Assembly: GCF_000716445.1 (NCBI RefSeq)
Contig: NZ_JNWK01000057.1
Span: 1-44,878, forward strand
Length of the DNA stretch: 44,878 nt
Direction of reading: 5' to 3'
DNA from: Streptomyces wedmorensis
GTDB taxonomy: Bacteria; Actinomycetota; Actinomycetes; Streptomycetales; Streptomycetaceae
Positions 33,069-41,589 of the stretch are shown in pieces; the first letter of the stretch is position 1; each line of letters begins with the position of its first letter. Both the position numbers and the translations under genes were made by a program. The notes below the pieces were generated by a model, which was not told the DNA's origin, ran no database searches, and saw nothing but the letters and a program-made list of their open reading frames with translations.

Positions 33069-34271
33069 TCACACCAGGAGAGAGACCGGGGACTCGATGC
33101 CGACGGCAAGCCGGCCGTAGTCCTCGCGCGTGATGAACGGGTTGAACTGCACGTGACGGCTTCCGGTCTCCATGTCCCGCCAGTACCGCTGCAGCGGATG
33201 CGACTCGGAGAAGCCTGAACTGCCGTTCAGGTCGAGCAGTCTGCTCATGGCGGCGCGGGCATCCTCGATCGCCGCGACCATGTCCATCCGCAGCGCGGAC
33301 CGCTCCCGCAAGGACAGCGGACCGCCCGCCATCGCGGCATCGGCGGCATCGGCGACCGACCGGGTGAGCCGGACCGCGCGAGCTGTCAGATGGTCCGCCT
33401 CACCCAGCCACATCCGCGCGGCGGGGGAGTCGGTGGTGTGCCGGTAGACGGAGGCGATGACTCCCCGCCCGGAGCCCAGGACCTCGCGTACGGTGTCCAG
33501 TCCGCCGAGCGCCGCACCGATCACCGGTGCCAGCAGGTTCAGTGTCGCCCCGATCTTCAGGGCCGCCGGAAATCCGGCACCCGCGCCGCCGCTCGGTGTG
33601 ACGGCCGCGCTGATGACACGGTGCTCCGGGACCCGGACGGCGTCGGCCACCAGACTCTGGCTCCCCGTCCCCCGCATCCCCGCGACGTGCCACGTGTCCT
33701 TCACCTCCAGGTCGTCCAGCGGAACGAGAACGGTCGCCGCGGAGGGCGGACCGCCCGCGGTGCCCGGCAGGGGGATGCCGAGCAGGGCCCAGCGTGCGTC
33801 CTCACACCCGGAAGCGGCAGCCCAGGTCCCGGAGAACCGCACACCGCTCTTTGTGCGGACCGCCTCCCCGTGCACGCTCGCCACGGAGCACACCGTCACG
33901 TCGGGGCCCTCGCGGTAGAACTCCTCACGCGCGGCATCCGAGAGCATCAGAGTCATCGGCCTCACGCCGTTGAAGATGCCGGCGACCCACGCGGTGGAAG
34001 GACAGCCGCGCCCCAGCGTCAGACCCACCTCCACCTGCGTACGGATGGACGCCCCGAAACCGTCGAGCGTGGTCGGCGCCGTCAGCCGGAGCAAGCCGGA
34101 ACCGCGCAGCCCTTCGAGATTCTCCGGCGCGACGCGGCGCTCCCGCTCCGTCCGTTCCGCGTTCGCCCGCAGAACGGGAACGAGGGCCGAGGCCCGGGCG
34201 GCCAGTTCTGCGTCCGACGGGACGGTGCCGGAAGCATGCGAAGCCTCGGCCGATTGCTGGAACGACGACAC
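33069..34271 (-). CDS. Acyl-CoA dehydrogenase-fold flavin-dependent monooxygenase-like protein
   Basis: This protein has 400 residues from GTG 34271, with GGGAGA about nine bases upstream. The N-terminal helical domain has RRVAPENLEGLRGSGLLRLT, a Pro-Ser-Thr-Ala-Trp motif (CPSTAWVAGIFN) and GVRFSGTWAAASGCEDARWA. A beta domain includes VKDTWHVAGMRGTGSQSLVA, and the C-terminal helices end in HPLQRYWRDMETGSRHVQFN. This combination is typical of two-component flavin hydroxylases of the HsaA/HpaB-like group and of desulfurisation enzymes rather than true acyl-CoA dehydrogenases, because the catalytic Glu pattern is absent. It would need a separate flavin reductase, and none lies nearby. The substrate is unknown. 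Confidence 0.82.
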   Translation of the reverse strand: MSSFQQSAEASHASGTVPSDAELAARASALVPVLRANAERTERERRVAPENLEGLRGSGLLRLTAPTTLDGFGASIRTQVEVGLTLGRGCPSTAWVAGIFNGVRPMTLMLSDAAREEFYREGPDVTVCSVASVHGEAVRTKSGVRFSGTWAAASGCEDARWALLGIPLPGTAGGPPSAATVLVPLDDLEVKDTWHVAGMRGTGSQSLVADAVRVPEHRVISAAVTPSGGAGAGFPAALKIGATLNLLAPVIGAALGGLDTVREVLGSGRGVIASVYRHTTDSPAARMWLGEADHLTARAVRLTRSVADAADAAMAGGPLSLRERSALRMDMVAAIEDARAAMSRLLDLNGSSGFSESHPLQRYWRDMETGSRHVQFNPFITREDYGRLAVGIESPVSLLV

Positions 34272-34621
34272 GGAGACAATCTCCCTCAGTGATCAAGCCC
34301 GTTCACGGCGCCCGGGGGAAGGCGTACACCGCTTCCGCGCAAGGCGCCGTGCGCTCGCGCAGGACAGGAAGGGCGCGCGCAGCGTGCCCTCCACGCTCAC
34401 AGCGCGAGCGGGCCCTCGCATCGGCAGCCGGTGCCTATACCCCCGCCCGGACGGCCGCCGCCCTGCCTCTAACGCGAGGCCGACGAGAGCCTGCTGAAGC
34501 TTAAGAAACCGCAGCTCAGGAGGGTTTCGGCGAATATCATGCAGTAGGTTCTGCGAAGTCACCACCTGATCGGTTCCGCGACCGCGGAGCCGGACAGTTC
34601 CCGAGCATGATGAGGTTCACC
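34272..34621. other. Divergent spacer before the AfsR-like gene
   Basis: This 350-bp region holds the promoters of two divergent genes. A possible -10 (TATCAT, 34534-34539) faces the regulator. No gene or clear inverted repeat was recognised. Confidence 0.35.
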
Positions 34622-37555
34622 ATGGAGGCAACGGGGATACCGGGCACCCACTTCTCGGTGCTCGGCCCGCTTCGGGCGCGCCGAGGCGATACCGAACTGG
34701 ATCTCGGTTCGCCCCAGCAGCGGGCCGTGGCCGCCGTCCTCGTACTGCGGCACGGTCGTGCGGTGAGCGTGGACGACCTCGTGGGCGCCCTGTGGGAGTC
34801 TCCGCCGCGGCGTCCGGAAGCCGTCGTACGTACCTATGTCTGGCGGTTGCGGCATCTGCTGGAGCCCACGCACGTGCAGGGTGAGCCGTGGCGTCTGCTG
34901 CAGTCCGTGCCCGGCGGATACTCGCTCCGCCTGGCCGACGGCGCCCTGGACTGGGAGTTGTTCGAGCAGCGTGTCGCCGAGGCCCGGGCCCGCAAGGCGG
35001 CCGGCGAGACGGCGGCGGCCCGTCAGCTCTTCGACCAGGCCCTGGCCCTGTGGCGGGAGACGACCCTGAGAAGCGTGCCCGGCCCGTTCGCCGACGCTGA
35101 GCGCTCCCGGCTGGAGGAGCGCCGTCTGGACGTGGTCGAGGCACGGCTGGAGACGATGGTGGAACTCGGTGACTACGCGGACGCGGCCACCGACCTCGCC
35201 ACCCTTGTCGAGACGCACCCGCTGCGCGAGGGCCTGCACTACCTGCTGATGCTGGCCCTCCACGAGACCGGCCGGCAGGGCGAGGCACTGGCCGCCTACC
35301 GTCGCGTGCACCGACTCCTGGCGCAGGAGCTTGGCATAGAGCCCAACGCCCGTCTGCAGCAGTTGCACGCCGACATCCTGCGCCACACCGCGCCGTCCGT
35401 CAGTCGTCCCGAGGTCCTCACCCGCCAGGAACGAGCGCCCCGCCAGATCCCGAACGCGGTGCCCGACTTCACCGGCCGCACCGAAGAGACCGAACGCATC
35501 CGGGACACCTTGCTGCACCCCTCGCCGGAAGCGGTGCCCATCGTGCTGGTCACCGGCATGGGCGGCACCGGAAAGACCTCTCTGGTCATGCACAGTGTGC
35601 AGACCGTGCTCTCCGCGTACCCCGACGGGCAGCTCTACGTCGACCTCCGGGGAGCAGACGGGTCTCCCGCCGACCCCGCCTCCGTCCTGGCGTCCTTCCT
35701 CCGCACCCTGGGCGAACACGACGCCTACATTCCGACTGATATCGCCGAACGCGCGGCGCTCTACCGCTCCCGGCTCGCCCAGCAGCGCGTACTGATCGTC
35801 CTCGACAACGCCGCCGACATGCACCAGGTGATGCCCCTGCTGCCCGGCGCCCCGACCTGCGCGGTGGTCATCACCAGCCGGAACGGCCTGGCGACCCTTC
35901 CGGTGAGTCTGCGCGTCGTTCTCGGCGCCATGTCCGATGAAGTGGCGATGAGACTGTTCACCCGGCTGATAGGAGCCGCCCGTGCCGATGCGGAACCACA
36001 CACGGCTCACCGCATCCTCACGGCCTGCGGCGGCCTGCCGCTGGCGGTGCGCATCGTCGGGTCCCGTCTTGCCGCGCGTCCCGAGTGGTCACTGGCCGAC
36101 CTGGCCGGGCGCCTCGCGGACGAACGGCATCGGCTGTCGGAACTGACCGTGGACTCCGTCACCGTGGAGGCCAGCTTCGCACTGGGGTATGGCCAGTTGG
36201 ACCCGCACACGCGCCAGACTTTGAGACTGCTCGCGCTGCCGGCTCACGGTGTGTACGACCTGCCCACGGCGAGCGCTGTGCTCGACATCCCGAACGAGAA
36301 CGCGAAGAACCTCCTGGAACGGCTGGTCGCCGTCGGACTCCTGGAGTCACCCGCTCTGGACCGGTACCGATACCACGACCTGGTCCGCCTGTTCGCCCGT
36401 CGGCTGGCTCTGGGGACGGACAACGACCGGACCCGTCACGCGGTTCTGGGCCGCCTCCTCGACCAGCACCTGGTCGCTGCGGCCGAGTCCTACCGTGTCA
36501 TCCGTCCTGGGCACACGGTCGCACGGACGCTGCTGCCCCAAGTGCCGGGAGCGAGACGCTTCGACAGCGTCAACGAGGCTCTCGCCTGGAGTTCGTCCAG
36601 TCTCGACGACATCCTGATGCTTCTGACGCAGACGGCTTCCTCGCACACCGATCGTGCCGCGACACTCCTCCTCCTGCTCGACGCCGTCCTGATGAGTTCC
36701 CATCTGTGGCACCAGGTCATTCCCGTCGCCACCCTGGTCGCCGACGCGGCCTCTCGCGCCCGCGACCCCCGCTCGGAGGGTCGCGCCCGCTACATCCTCA
36801 GCGGCGCGCTGGCGCAAGTCGGCCGCCTGGACGAGGCGGAGGACCAGGTGAACCGAGCACTGGAAGCCTCACGCGACATCGAGACGGATGTCCACGCCCT
36901 GTCGCTGAACGTCAAGGCCTTCACTGTCGGGTACCGCGACCCGGCTGCTGCTCTTCAGTTGCTCAGAGAGGCCGCAGCTCTGGCGCTGGCGCTGGGCAAC
37001 CTCTCTCTTGAGGCGATGTTGCTGGGAAACGGCGTCCAGACTCGACTGCGCAGTGAAGGCATTGACGAACAGACGGTATGCGATTCGGTGCGCCAAGTGC
37101 GGTTGTTCCGTCAGCTTGGCGATCGGCAGGGGGAAGCGTTCGCTCGGTACCGCCACGGTCAAGTCCTGGCACGCCAAGGATTGTTGGATGAGGCGGTGTC
37201 CGGCTATCGGCAGGCCCTGGACATGCTTCAGGAGGGAGAACAGGACTTTACTCGGGCCGCCTGCTTGATTCGCCTCAGCGAGGCCTACGGGCAGCTGGAT
37301 AGATATCGATCAGCGAAGGATTGCGCCGATGCAGGTTTGCTCCTCGCCAGAGCAGTCAGGCATGAGCAACTGGAGGGACTGGCACTGCGCGCTCAAGGCG
37401 ACGCTTTGTTCGCGACGGGCCGAGTGGAGGAAGCAGCGCATCATTGGCGCAAGGCGCTGGCCATTTTCCAGTACCTCGGGGCCCAGGCTGATGCCGGCAG
37501 CGTGGAGAAACGTATCGCCGACGGTTCTCCCCGGCGTGACACCGCTTCGGACTGA
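34622..37555 (+). CDS. AfsR-like SARP regulator (BTAD, NB-ARC and TPR domains)
   Basis: This protein has 977 residues. ATG 34622 is preferred because TGAGGT precedes it by six bases; ATG 34607 and 34610 are alternatives. An OmpR-type winged helix comes first (FSVLGPLRARRGDTELDLGS to VVRTYVWRLRHLLEP), then the bacterial transcriptional activation domain (DWELFEQRVAEARA to LGIEPNARLQQLHADILR). An NB-ARC ATPase follows, with Walker A GMGGTGKT near 312-319 and Walker B VLIVLDNAAD. The last 350 residues are TPR-like helices. Such proteins activate secondary metabolism or morphogenesis. There is no adjacent biosynthetic cluster in the window, so the target is unknown. Confidence 0.93.
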   Translation: MEATGIPGTHFSVLGPLRARRGDTELDLGSPQQRAVAAVLVLRHGRAVSVDDLVGALWESPPRRPEAVVRTYVWRLRHLLEPTHVQGEPWRLLQSVPGGYSLRLADGALDWELFEQRVAEARARKAAGETAAARQLFDQALALWRETTLRSVPGPFADAERSRLEERRLDVVEARLETMVELGDYADAATDLATLVETHPLREGLHYLLMLALHETGRQGEALAAYRRVHRLLAQELGIEPNARLQQLHADILRHTAPSVSRPEVLTRQERAPRQIPNAVPDFTGRTEETERIRDTLLHPSPEAVPIVLVTGMGGTGKTSLVMHSVQTVLSAYPDGQLYVDLRGADGSPADPASVLASFLRTLGEHDAYIPTDIAERAALYRSRLAQQRVLIVLDNAADMHQVMPLLPGAPTCAVVITSRNGLATLPVSLRVVLGAMSDEVAMRLFTRLIGAARADAEPHTAHRILTACGGLPLAVRIVGSRLAARPEWSLADLAGRLADERHRLSELTVDSVTVEASFALGYGQLDPHTRQTLRLLALPAHGVYDLPTASAVLDIPNENAKNLLERLVAVGLLESPALDRYRYHDLVRLFARRLALGTDNDRTRHAVLGRLLDQHLVAAAESYRVIRPGHTVARTLLPQVPGARRFDSVNEALAWSSSSLDDILMLLTQTASSHTDRAATLLLLLDAVLMSSHLWHQVIPVATLVADAASRARDPRSEGRARYILSGALAQVGRLDEAEDQVNRALEASRDIETDVHALSLNVKAFTVGYRDPAAALQLLREAAALALALGNLSLEAMLLGNGVQTRLRSEGIDEQTVCDSVRQVRLFRQLGDRQGEAFARYRHGQVLARQGLLDEAVSGYRQALDMLQEGEQDFTRAACLIRLSEAYGQLDRYRSAKDCADAGLLLARAVRHEQLEGLALRAQGDALFATGRVEEAAHHWRKALAIFQYLGAQADAGSVEKRIADGSPRRDTASD

Positions 37556-37582
37556 AGCCGACACCGTGCGATGCTCTGATAC

Positions 37583-38540
37583 ATGATCAGCCAGCCCCAC
37601 ACACCAAACGGCCTCCTGGCGCGCGAACGGGAAGTGGAGAAGATCCGGACCACGTTGGCCGCCGCTCACGAGGGCGACGGCAGCGCCCTGGTGCTCGAAG
37701 GCGACCCCGGCATCGGCAAGACCGCTCTCCTGTAGTTCGTGTGCGACACCCTGTAGGGCGAGCGTCTCCTGAGGGTCACCGGGCTGGAGTTCGAGGCAAC
37801 GTTCAGCTACGCCGCGCTGCACACGCTCTGCGCTCCGCTGATGTCCGGCCTGGAGCGGCTCCCAGAGCCGCAACGAGAAGCCCTGCGCGTGGTTTTCGGG
37901 CTGGCCGAGGGCGAGGCGCCGAGTCGTTTCCTGGTCGGCCTCGCGGTGCTGGGGCTGCTCTCCGACGCGGCCGAGGAGCAGGCCGTGCCGTGCGTGATCG
38001 ACGATGCCCAGTGGCTGGACCCCGCGTCCGCGCAGACGCTCGGGTTCGTCGCGCACCGGCTGGACGATGAGCGGATCACCATGGTGTTCGCGCTCAGGGA
38101 GCCGGGCAGCGTACCTGAGCTCGTGGACTCCCGGGCCTGTGCTTGACCGGCCTGCCGCACGGAGCGGCCCGCACTCTCCTCACGTCGGAGTTCCGCGCGC
38201 CCCTGGACGAGCGGGTCCGCGAGCGGATCCTCGCGGAGGCGCAGGGAAATCCCCTGGCACTTCTTGAACTGCCGACGACGGTCGGCCCCGGTCGGGCGGC
38301 GGGGGGCTTCGGACGTCCCCAGGCGGTGCCGCTGTCCCACCGCATCGAGGAGAGCTTCGAACGGCGCTTGCGTCCCCTGCCGGAACCGCCCCGCACGCTG
38401 CTGCTGATCACCGCCATCGAAGCGACGGGTGACGCGGCGCTGGTCTGGGCCGCCGCCGACCGCATGGGGGTGAGCACCGACGCGCTCGCCGCGGCCGGTC
38501 TGACCGCCACGGACGGCACCGTCCGCTTCCATCAGTTCGC
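37583..38540 (+). pseudogene. Broken fifth LAL regulator gene
   Basis: ATG 37583 opens a LAL N-terminus: LLAREREVEKIRTTLAAAHE, then an intact Walker A (GDPGIGKTALL). TAG stops follow at 37733-37735 and 37754-37756; in both the expected codon is CAG (LLQ, TLQ). The frame continues with GLEFEATFSYAALHTLCAPL and Walker B CVIDDAQWLD. A one-base deletion near 38128 shifts the frame inside VDLPGL, after which LTGLPHGAARTLLTSEFRAP and AQGNPLALLELP continue. Similarity ends at VRFH near 38535, where relatives read VRFRHPLVRS, so the TPR and LuxR domains are gone. It is non-functional. It lies 28 bp after the AfsR-like gene. Confidence 0.88.
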
Positions 38541-38736
38541 ACAGGCTGGCTTAGCGCGCTCCCCGACAGCTTCCGGCTGCGGCCGCTCCTGTCCCCAGGG
38601 CGGCTGATTCCTGGGTGTGGCGCTCCCAGGTGAATGGCGGCCTGTTCCTGTGCTGCGGCAACGAGGAACGTGGTACGTGGCACCGGCCGGACAGACGGTC
38701 GGTGGTGTCGCCGCTATTGGATTGTGGTTGTGCGTC

Positions 38737-40137
38737 ATGTACGTCGAGGGTGCGGTTCGTGCGGGTCTGCTGGAACGGCTTCGGGCGTCGGCCGGTGACC
38801 GCGGCCGCAAGGTGCTGCTGACCGGCGCGACGGTGGTGACGATGGACCCCGCGTCGGGGGTCCTCGACAAAGGGGACGTCCTGATCGAGGGCGACAGGAT
38901 CGCCGCGGTGGGCGCGGACCTGGGAGCGCAGGGCGCCGAGTCGGGCGCGGTGGTGATCGACGCGACGGGATGCATCGTCGCGCCGGGTTTCGTGGACACG
39001 CACCGGCACGCCTGGGAGGCGCAGCTGCGCAGAATCATGCCGGACGTGGATGACCTGGCCGGTTACGTGACGACGACGCTTCTGGGATACGCGCCGGTGT
39101 ACCGGCCGCAGGACATGTACGTGGGGACCCGGCTGGCGGCGCTGACGGCGATCGACAGCGGGATCACGACCATGCTGGACTTCTCGCACAACTCGCGGAC
39201 GGCCGCGCACTCGGACGCCGCGGTCCGGGCACTCGTCGACACGGGGATCCGGGGCGTGCACGCGGCGATGGCGCCGCACTTCGGGGACTGGGACAAGCAG
39301 TGGCCGGGGGACGTGGCACGACTGCGGAAGGAGTACGGCAGCGACCTGCTGTCCTTCCGCATCGCCGCGCTGGCCACCGGGGAGATCGCGGGGCCGGAGC
39401 GCGAGTTCGGGCCGGCGCTGGCGGCCGCGGCGCGCGAGCTGGGAGTGGGGGTCAGCGTGGACGCGGTGTTCGGGGAGGCGTCTTCGCAGGCGATCCTGGA
39501 ATGGGAGCGGCAGGGGCTCCTGGGACCGGATCTGACGCTGATCCACTCGACTGGTCTGACGCGTCAGGCGTGGCGGGCGATCGGGGAGAGCGGTACGACG
39601 ATCGCACTGGCGCCGACCTCGGACGCGCAGATCGGGCTGGAGTCGGCGATTCCCGCGGTGGACGAGGCGCTGGCTGTCGGGGTACGGCCGGGACTGAGCA
39701 TTGATGTGGAGGTGGCTCTCGCCAGCGACATGTTCACTCAGATGCGGGCGCTGCACGCCATCCAGCGGATGAGGGCGGTGAACGCCGTCTACGGCACGGA
39801 CGCCGAGCCGCAGCGCATCAGTACGGTCGACGTCCTGGACTTCGCCACGGTGCAGGGGGCGCGGACGAACGGGCTGGGAGACGTGACGGGTTCGCTGACC
39901 CCGGGCAAGCAGGCCGACCTGCTGGTGGTGCGGGCCGAGGACATCAACAACATGCCGCTGAACGACGCGGTGGGCACGCTGGTGCTGGGTAGCGACGCTC
40001 GCGACGTGGACACCGTGTTCATCGCCGGGCAGGTCCGCAAGTGGGACGGTCGTCTCCTGGACGTCGACCTGGCCGCCCTGCGTGACGAGGTCGCCGCCTC
40101 CCGCGACCACATCCTCACCACGCACGCCGGCGCCTGA
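38737..40137 (+). CDS. Amidohydrolase family protein (cytosine deaminase / chlorohydrolase-like)
   Basis: This protein has 466 residues from ATG 38737; the frame is open further left and no start has a good ribosome binding site, so the N-terminus is uncertain. The metal-binding HxH is in GFVDTHRHAWEAQLRR. Further ligands are likely in LIHSTGLT and in the region GLSIDVEVALASDMFTQMRA. The C-terminal TPGKQADLLVV and a short beta segment restore the composite barrel of the superfamily. These cytoplasmic metal-dependent hydrolases deaminate or dechlorinate ring compounds; the substrate is unknown. The 5' end abuts the broken LAL gene, so its original promoter may have been replaced. A strong terminator follows. 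Confidence 0.88.
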   Translation: MYVEGAVRAGLLERLRASAGDRGRKVLLTGATVVTMDPASGVLDKGDVLIEGDRIAAVGADLGAQGAESGAVVIDATGCIVAPGFVDTHRHAWEAQLRRIMPDVDDLAGYVTTTLLGYAPVYRPQDMYVGTRLAALTAIDSGITTMLDFSHNSRTAAHSDAAVRALVDTGIRGVHAAMAPHFGDWDKQWPGDVARLRKEYGSDLLSFRIAALATGEIAGPEREFGPALAAAARELGVGVSVDAVFGEASSQAILEWERQGLLGPDLTLIHSTGLTRQAWRAIGESGTTIALAPTSDAQIGLESAIPAVDEALAVGVRPGLSIDVEVALASDMFTQMRALHAIQRMRAVNAVYGTDAEPQRISTVDVLDFATVQGARTNGLGDVTGSLTPGKQADLLVVRAEDINNMPLNDAVGTLVLGSDARDVDTVFIAGQVRKWDGRLLDVDLAALRDEVAASRDHILTTHAGA

Positions 40138-40157
40138 GCCTCGACGGCTCGTGAAGC

Positions 40158-40201
40158 GGAGAACGCGGCGTCGCCCCCTCCGGGGCGGCGCCGCGTTCTC
40201 C
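40158..40201. terminator. Long bidirectional terminator
   Basis: A 20-bp stem with a single G-U pair and a four-base loop (CTCC) starts 20 bases after the amidohydrolase stop. It lies between two convergent genes and should end both transcripts. Confidence 0.88.
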
Positions 40202-40209
40202 GATGCTGC

Positions 40210-40575
40210 TCAGGCCTTGTGCTCCCTGACGACGCGGAGCGTGGCCCCGCGTGCTTCGGGGGCGATGATGAATCCGACCGGGCCCGGCCAGCCGAGACCG
40301 TACTTATCTTCGTAGGCGGTGTCGATCCGGTCGAGCAGGGCGGTCTCCTCGACGGGTTCGAAGCGTGCCCGGACGATGCCCTCCGCGCACCACAACTGGG
40401 CGGTGGTCATGGTGACCTGTTGATACCACCACGAGTCAATCCCGGACAGTGCGCGGAGATAGGCGTGGTCGTCCACGCGGACGATCCACAGTTCGAAGGT
40501 ACGTGTCCGCTCGCCCGTTCCCTCGACGTACAGGGTGACCTGTGTCTGGTGTCCCAGGTGAACCGCCGGTTCCAC
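40210..40575 (-). CDS. DUF2255 family protein, copy 2
   Basis: This protein has 121 residues from GTG 40575, which has a GAGGAGGG site five bases upstream; the frame continues upstream but that part is low-complexity. FELWIVRVDDHAYLRALSGI and KYGLGWPGPVGFIIAPEARG give the same DUF2255 core as the gene at 16502. It also carries an extra WWYQQVTMT segment. No catalytic residues are known for the family. It is a single-gene unit, convergent with the amidohydrolase. Confidence 0.82.
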   Translation of the reverse strand: MEPAVHLGHQTQVTLYVEGTGERTRTFELWIVRVDDHAYLRALSGIDSWWYQQVTMTTAQLWCAEGIVRARFEPVEETALLDRIDTAYEDKYGLGWPGPVGFIIAPEARGATLRVVREHKA

Positions 40576-40801
40576 GCGCGCCCTCCTCACGCCCCGTCCG
40601 GTGACCGGGCGGATGCCCGGTGGGGTGGCCGGAACGCGCGGCGCGGCGGGAGGGGCGAGCCTGCGGGATCGCGGACTCGTCCCCCTTCCGCCGTAATGCG
40701 CACGGGCTGCCACTGTGACGTGGCACAGGGGGCCGTCGCTTCGGTGATTCTCACCTAGCGGCGGTCATCCCTCGTCCTGCCGGGGCGGTGTGGGGTGCCG
40801 G

Positions 40802-41089
40802 TCAGACGGAGTCGACCACGAGCGCGCTGGCGGTGGCGAAGGTGTGCCGGAACTCCTTGAGGGGCTTGTAGTCCTCGGAGTTGTAGAAGTCCAGCACGGC
40901 CTGCTTGTCAGGGAACTCCAGGATCACTCCGATGCCGGGGCGCTGGTCGGCCTCCAGGACGAGGCAGTCGGCGTCGCGGGCTATGGGCTTGCCTCCGTGA
41001 CGCGAGACCACCTCGAGTGTCCTGGACTCGTAGTCCCGCATCTTCTCGTCGTCCTGGGGGGAGACGCTGATGACCATGTAGGCGCTCAC
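40802..41089 (-). CDS. DUF1330 family protein
   Basis: This protein has 95 residues. GTG 41089 is chosen because AGGAG ends five bases before it; GTG 41095 would overlap that site. The sequence begins AYMVISVSPQDDEKMRDYES and ends EFPDKQAVLDFYNSEDYKPL with KEFRHTFATASALVVD, the standard ferredoxin-like alpha/beta DUF1330 pattern. The function of the family is unknown. A five-copy tandem repeat lies directly upstream of the ribosome binding site. The divergent ArsR gene probably regulates it. Confidence 0.88.
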   Translation of the reverse strand: MSAYMVISVSPQDDEKMRDYESRTLEVVSRHGGKPIARDADCLVLEADQRPGIGVILEFPDKQAVLDFYNSEDYKPLKEFRHTFATASALVVDSV

Positions 41090-41099
41090 TGACACTCCT

Positions 41100-41139
41100 G
41101 TTAGTTCGTTAGTTCGTTAGTTCGTTAGTTCGTTAGTTC
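41100..41139. repeat. Five perfect tandem copies of GTTAGTTC
   Basis: Eight-base units are repeated exactly five times in the DUF1330 / ArsR divergent spacer, immediately upstream of the DUF1330 ribosome binding site. The composition is far more AT-rich than its surroundings. Just beyond it, AGTTC-N10-GAACT forms an inverted repeat. Confidence 0.92.
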
Positions 41140-41235
41140 GCGAGTACGTGAACTATTGAACTGCGAGGGCCGGTCGAACGCAAATCCCCGGGGTGCGAGC
41201 CGCGACATGATCCTTCGATCCTTCGTCAACACGCG

Positions 41236-41241
41236 TACAAT
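41236..41241 (+). promoter_or_regulatory. -10 element of the ArsR gene, predicting a leaderless mRNA
   Basis: TACAAT is a near-perfect -10 box that ends six bases before the GTG at 41248. Transcription starting about seven bases after it would begin at or next to the start codon. No good ribosome binding site precedes the GTG. Confidence 0.6.
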
Positions 41242-41247
41242 CGAAGT

Positions 41248-41589
41248 GTGAAAGCACTGACACATCCCACCCGCGCCGACCTGCGCATCGAGTCCGTGCT
41301 CGACGCCATGGCCAATCCCACCCGGCTGAAGATCATCGAGCGTCTCGCCGACGGTGAGGAACTCACCTGCTCGACCACGCTGCCGGATGTGTCCCCCTCG
41401 ACAGCCAGTCGGCACTGGAACGTCCTGCGTGAGGCCGGCATCCTGCGCGCCCGCCGGGAAGGCCGCATCATCCTGCACAGCCTGCGCCGCGACGATCTCG
41501 AGCAGCGCTTCCCCGGACTGCTCGACAGCGTACTGAGAGCCGTCAGGGATGCCCCGCCCGCGCAGCTGGCCGGCTCAAGCCCTCACTGA
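41248..41589 (+). CDS. ArsR-family transcriptional regulator
   Basis: This protein has 113 residues from GTG 41248. The winged helix-turn-helix is evident: LDAMANPTRLKIIERLADGE, then LPDVSPSTASRHWNVLREAG and ILRARREGRIILHSLRRDDL. It lacks the ELCVCDL metal-binding motif of arsenic or cadmium sensors, so the signal is probably not a metal ion. It is divergent from the DUF1330 gene, with the tandem repeat and an inverted repeat between them as likely operator DNA. Its last codons overlap the subtilase gene on the opposite strand by seven bases. Confidence 0.9.
   Translation: MKALTHPTRADLRIESVLDAMANPTRLKIIERLADGEELTCSTTLPDVSPSTASRHWNVLREAGILRARREGRIILHSLRRDDLEQRFPGLLDSVLRAVRDAPPAQLAGSSPH

Noticed and set aside
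37733..37756. Two TAG codons at Gln positions as possible programmed amber read-through
   Set aside because: A frameshift and loss of the LuxR domain downstream show simple decay, and no suppressor context was seen.
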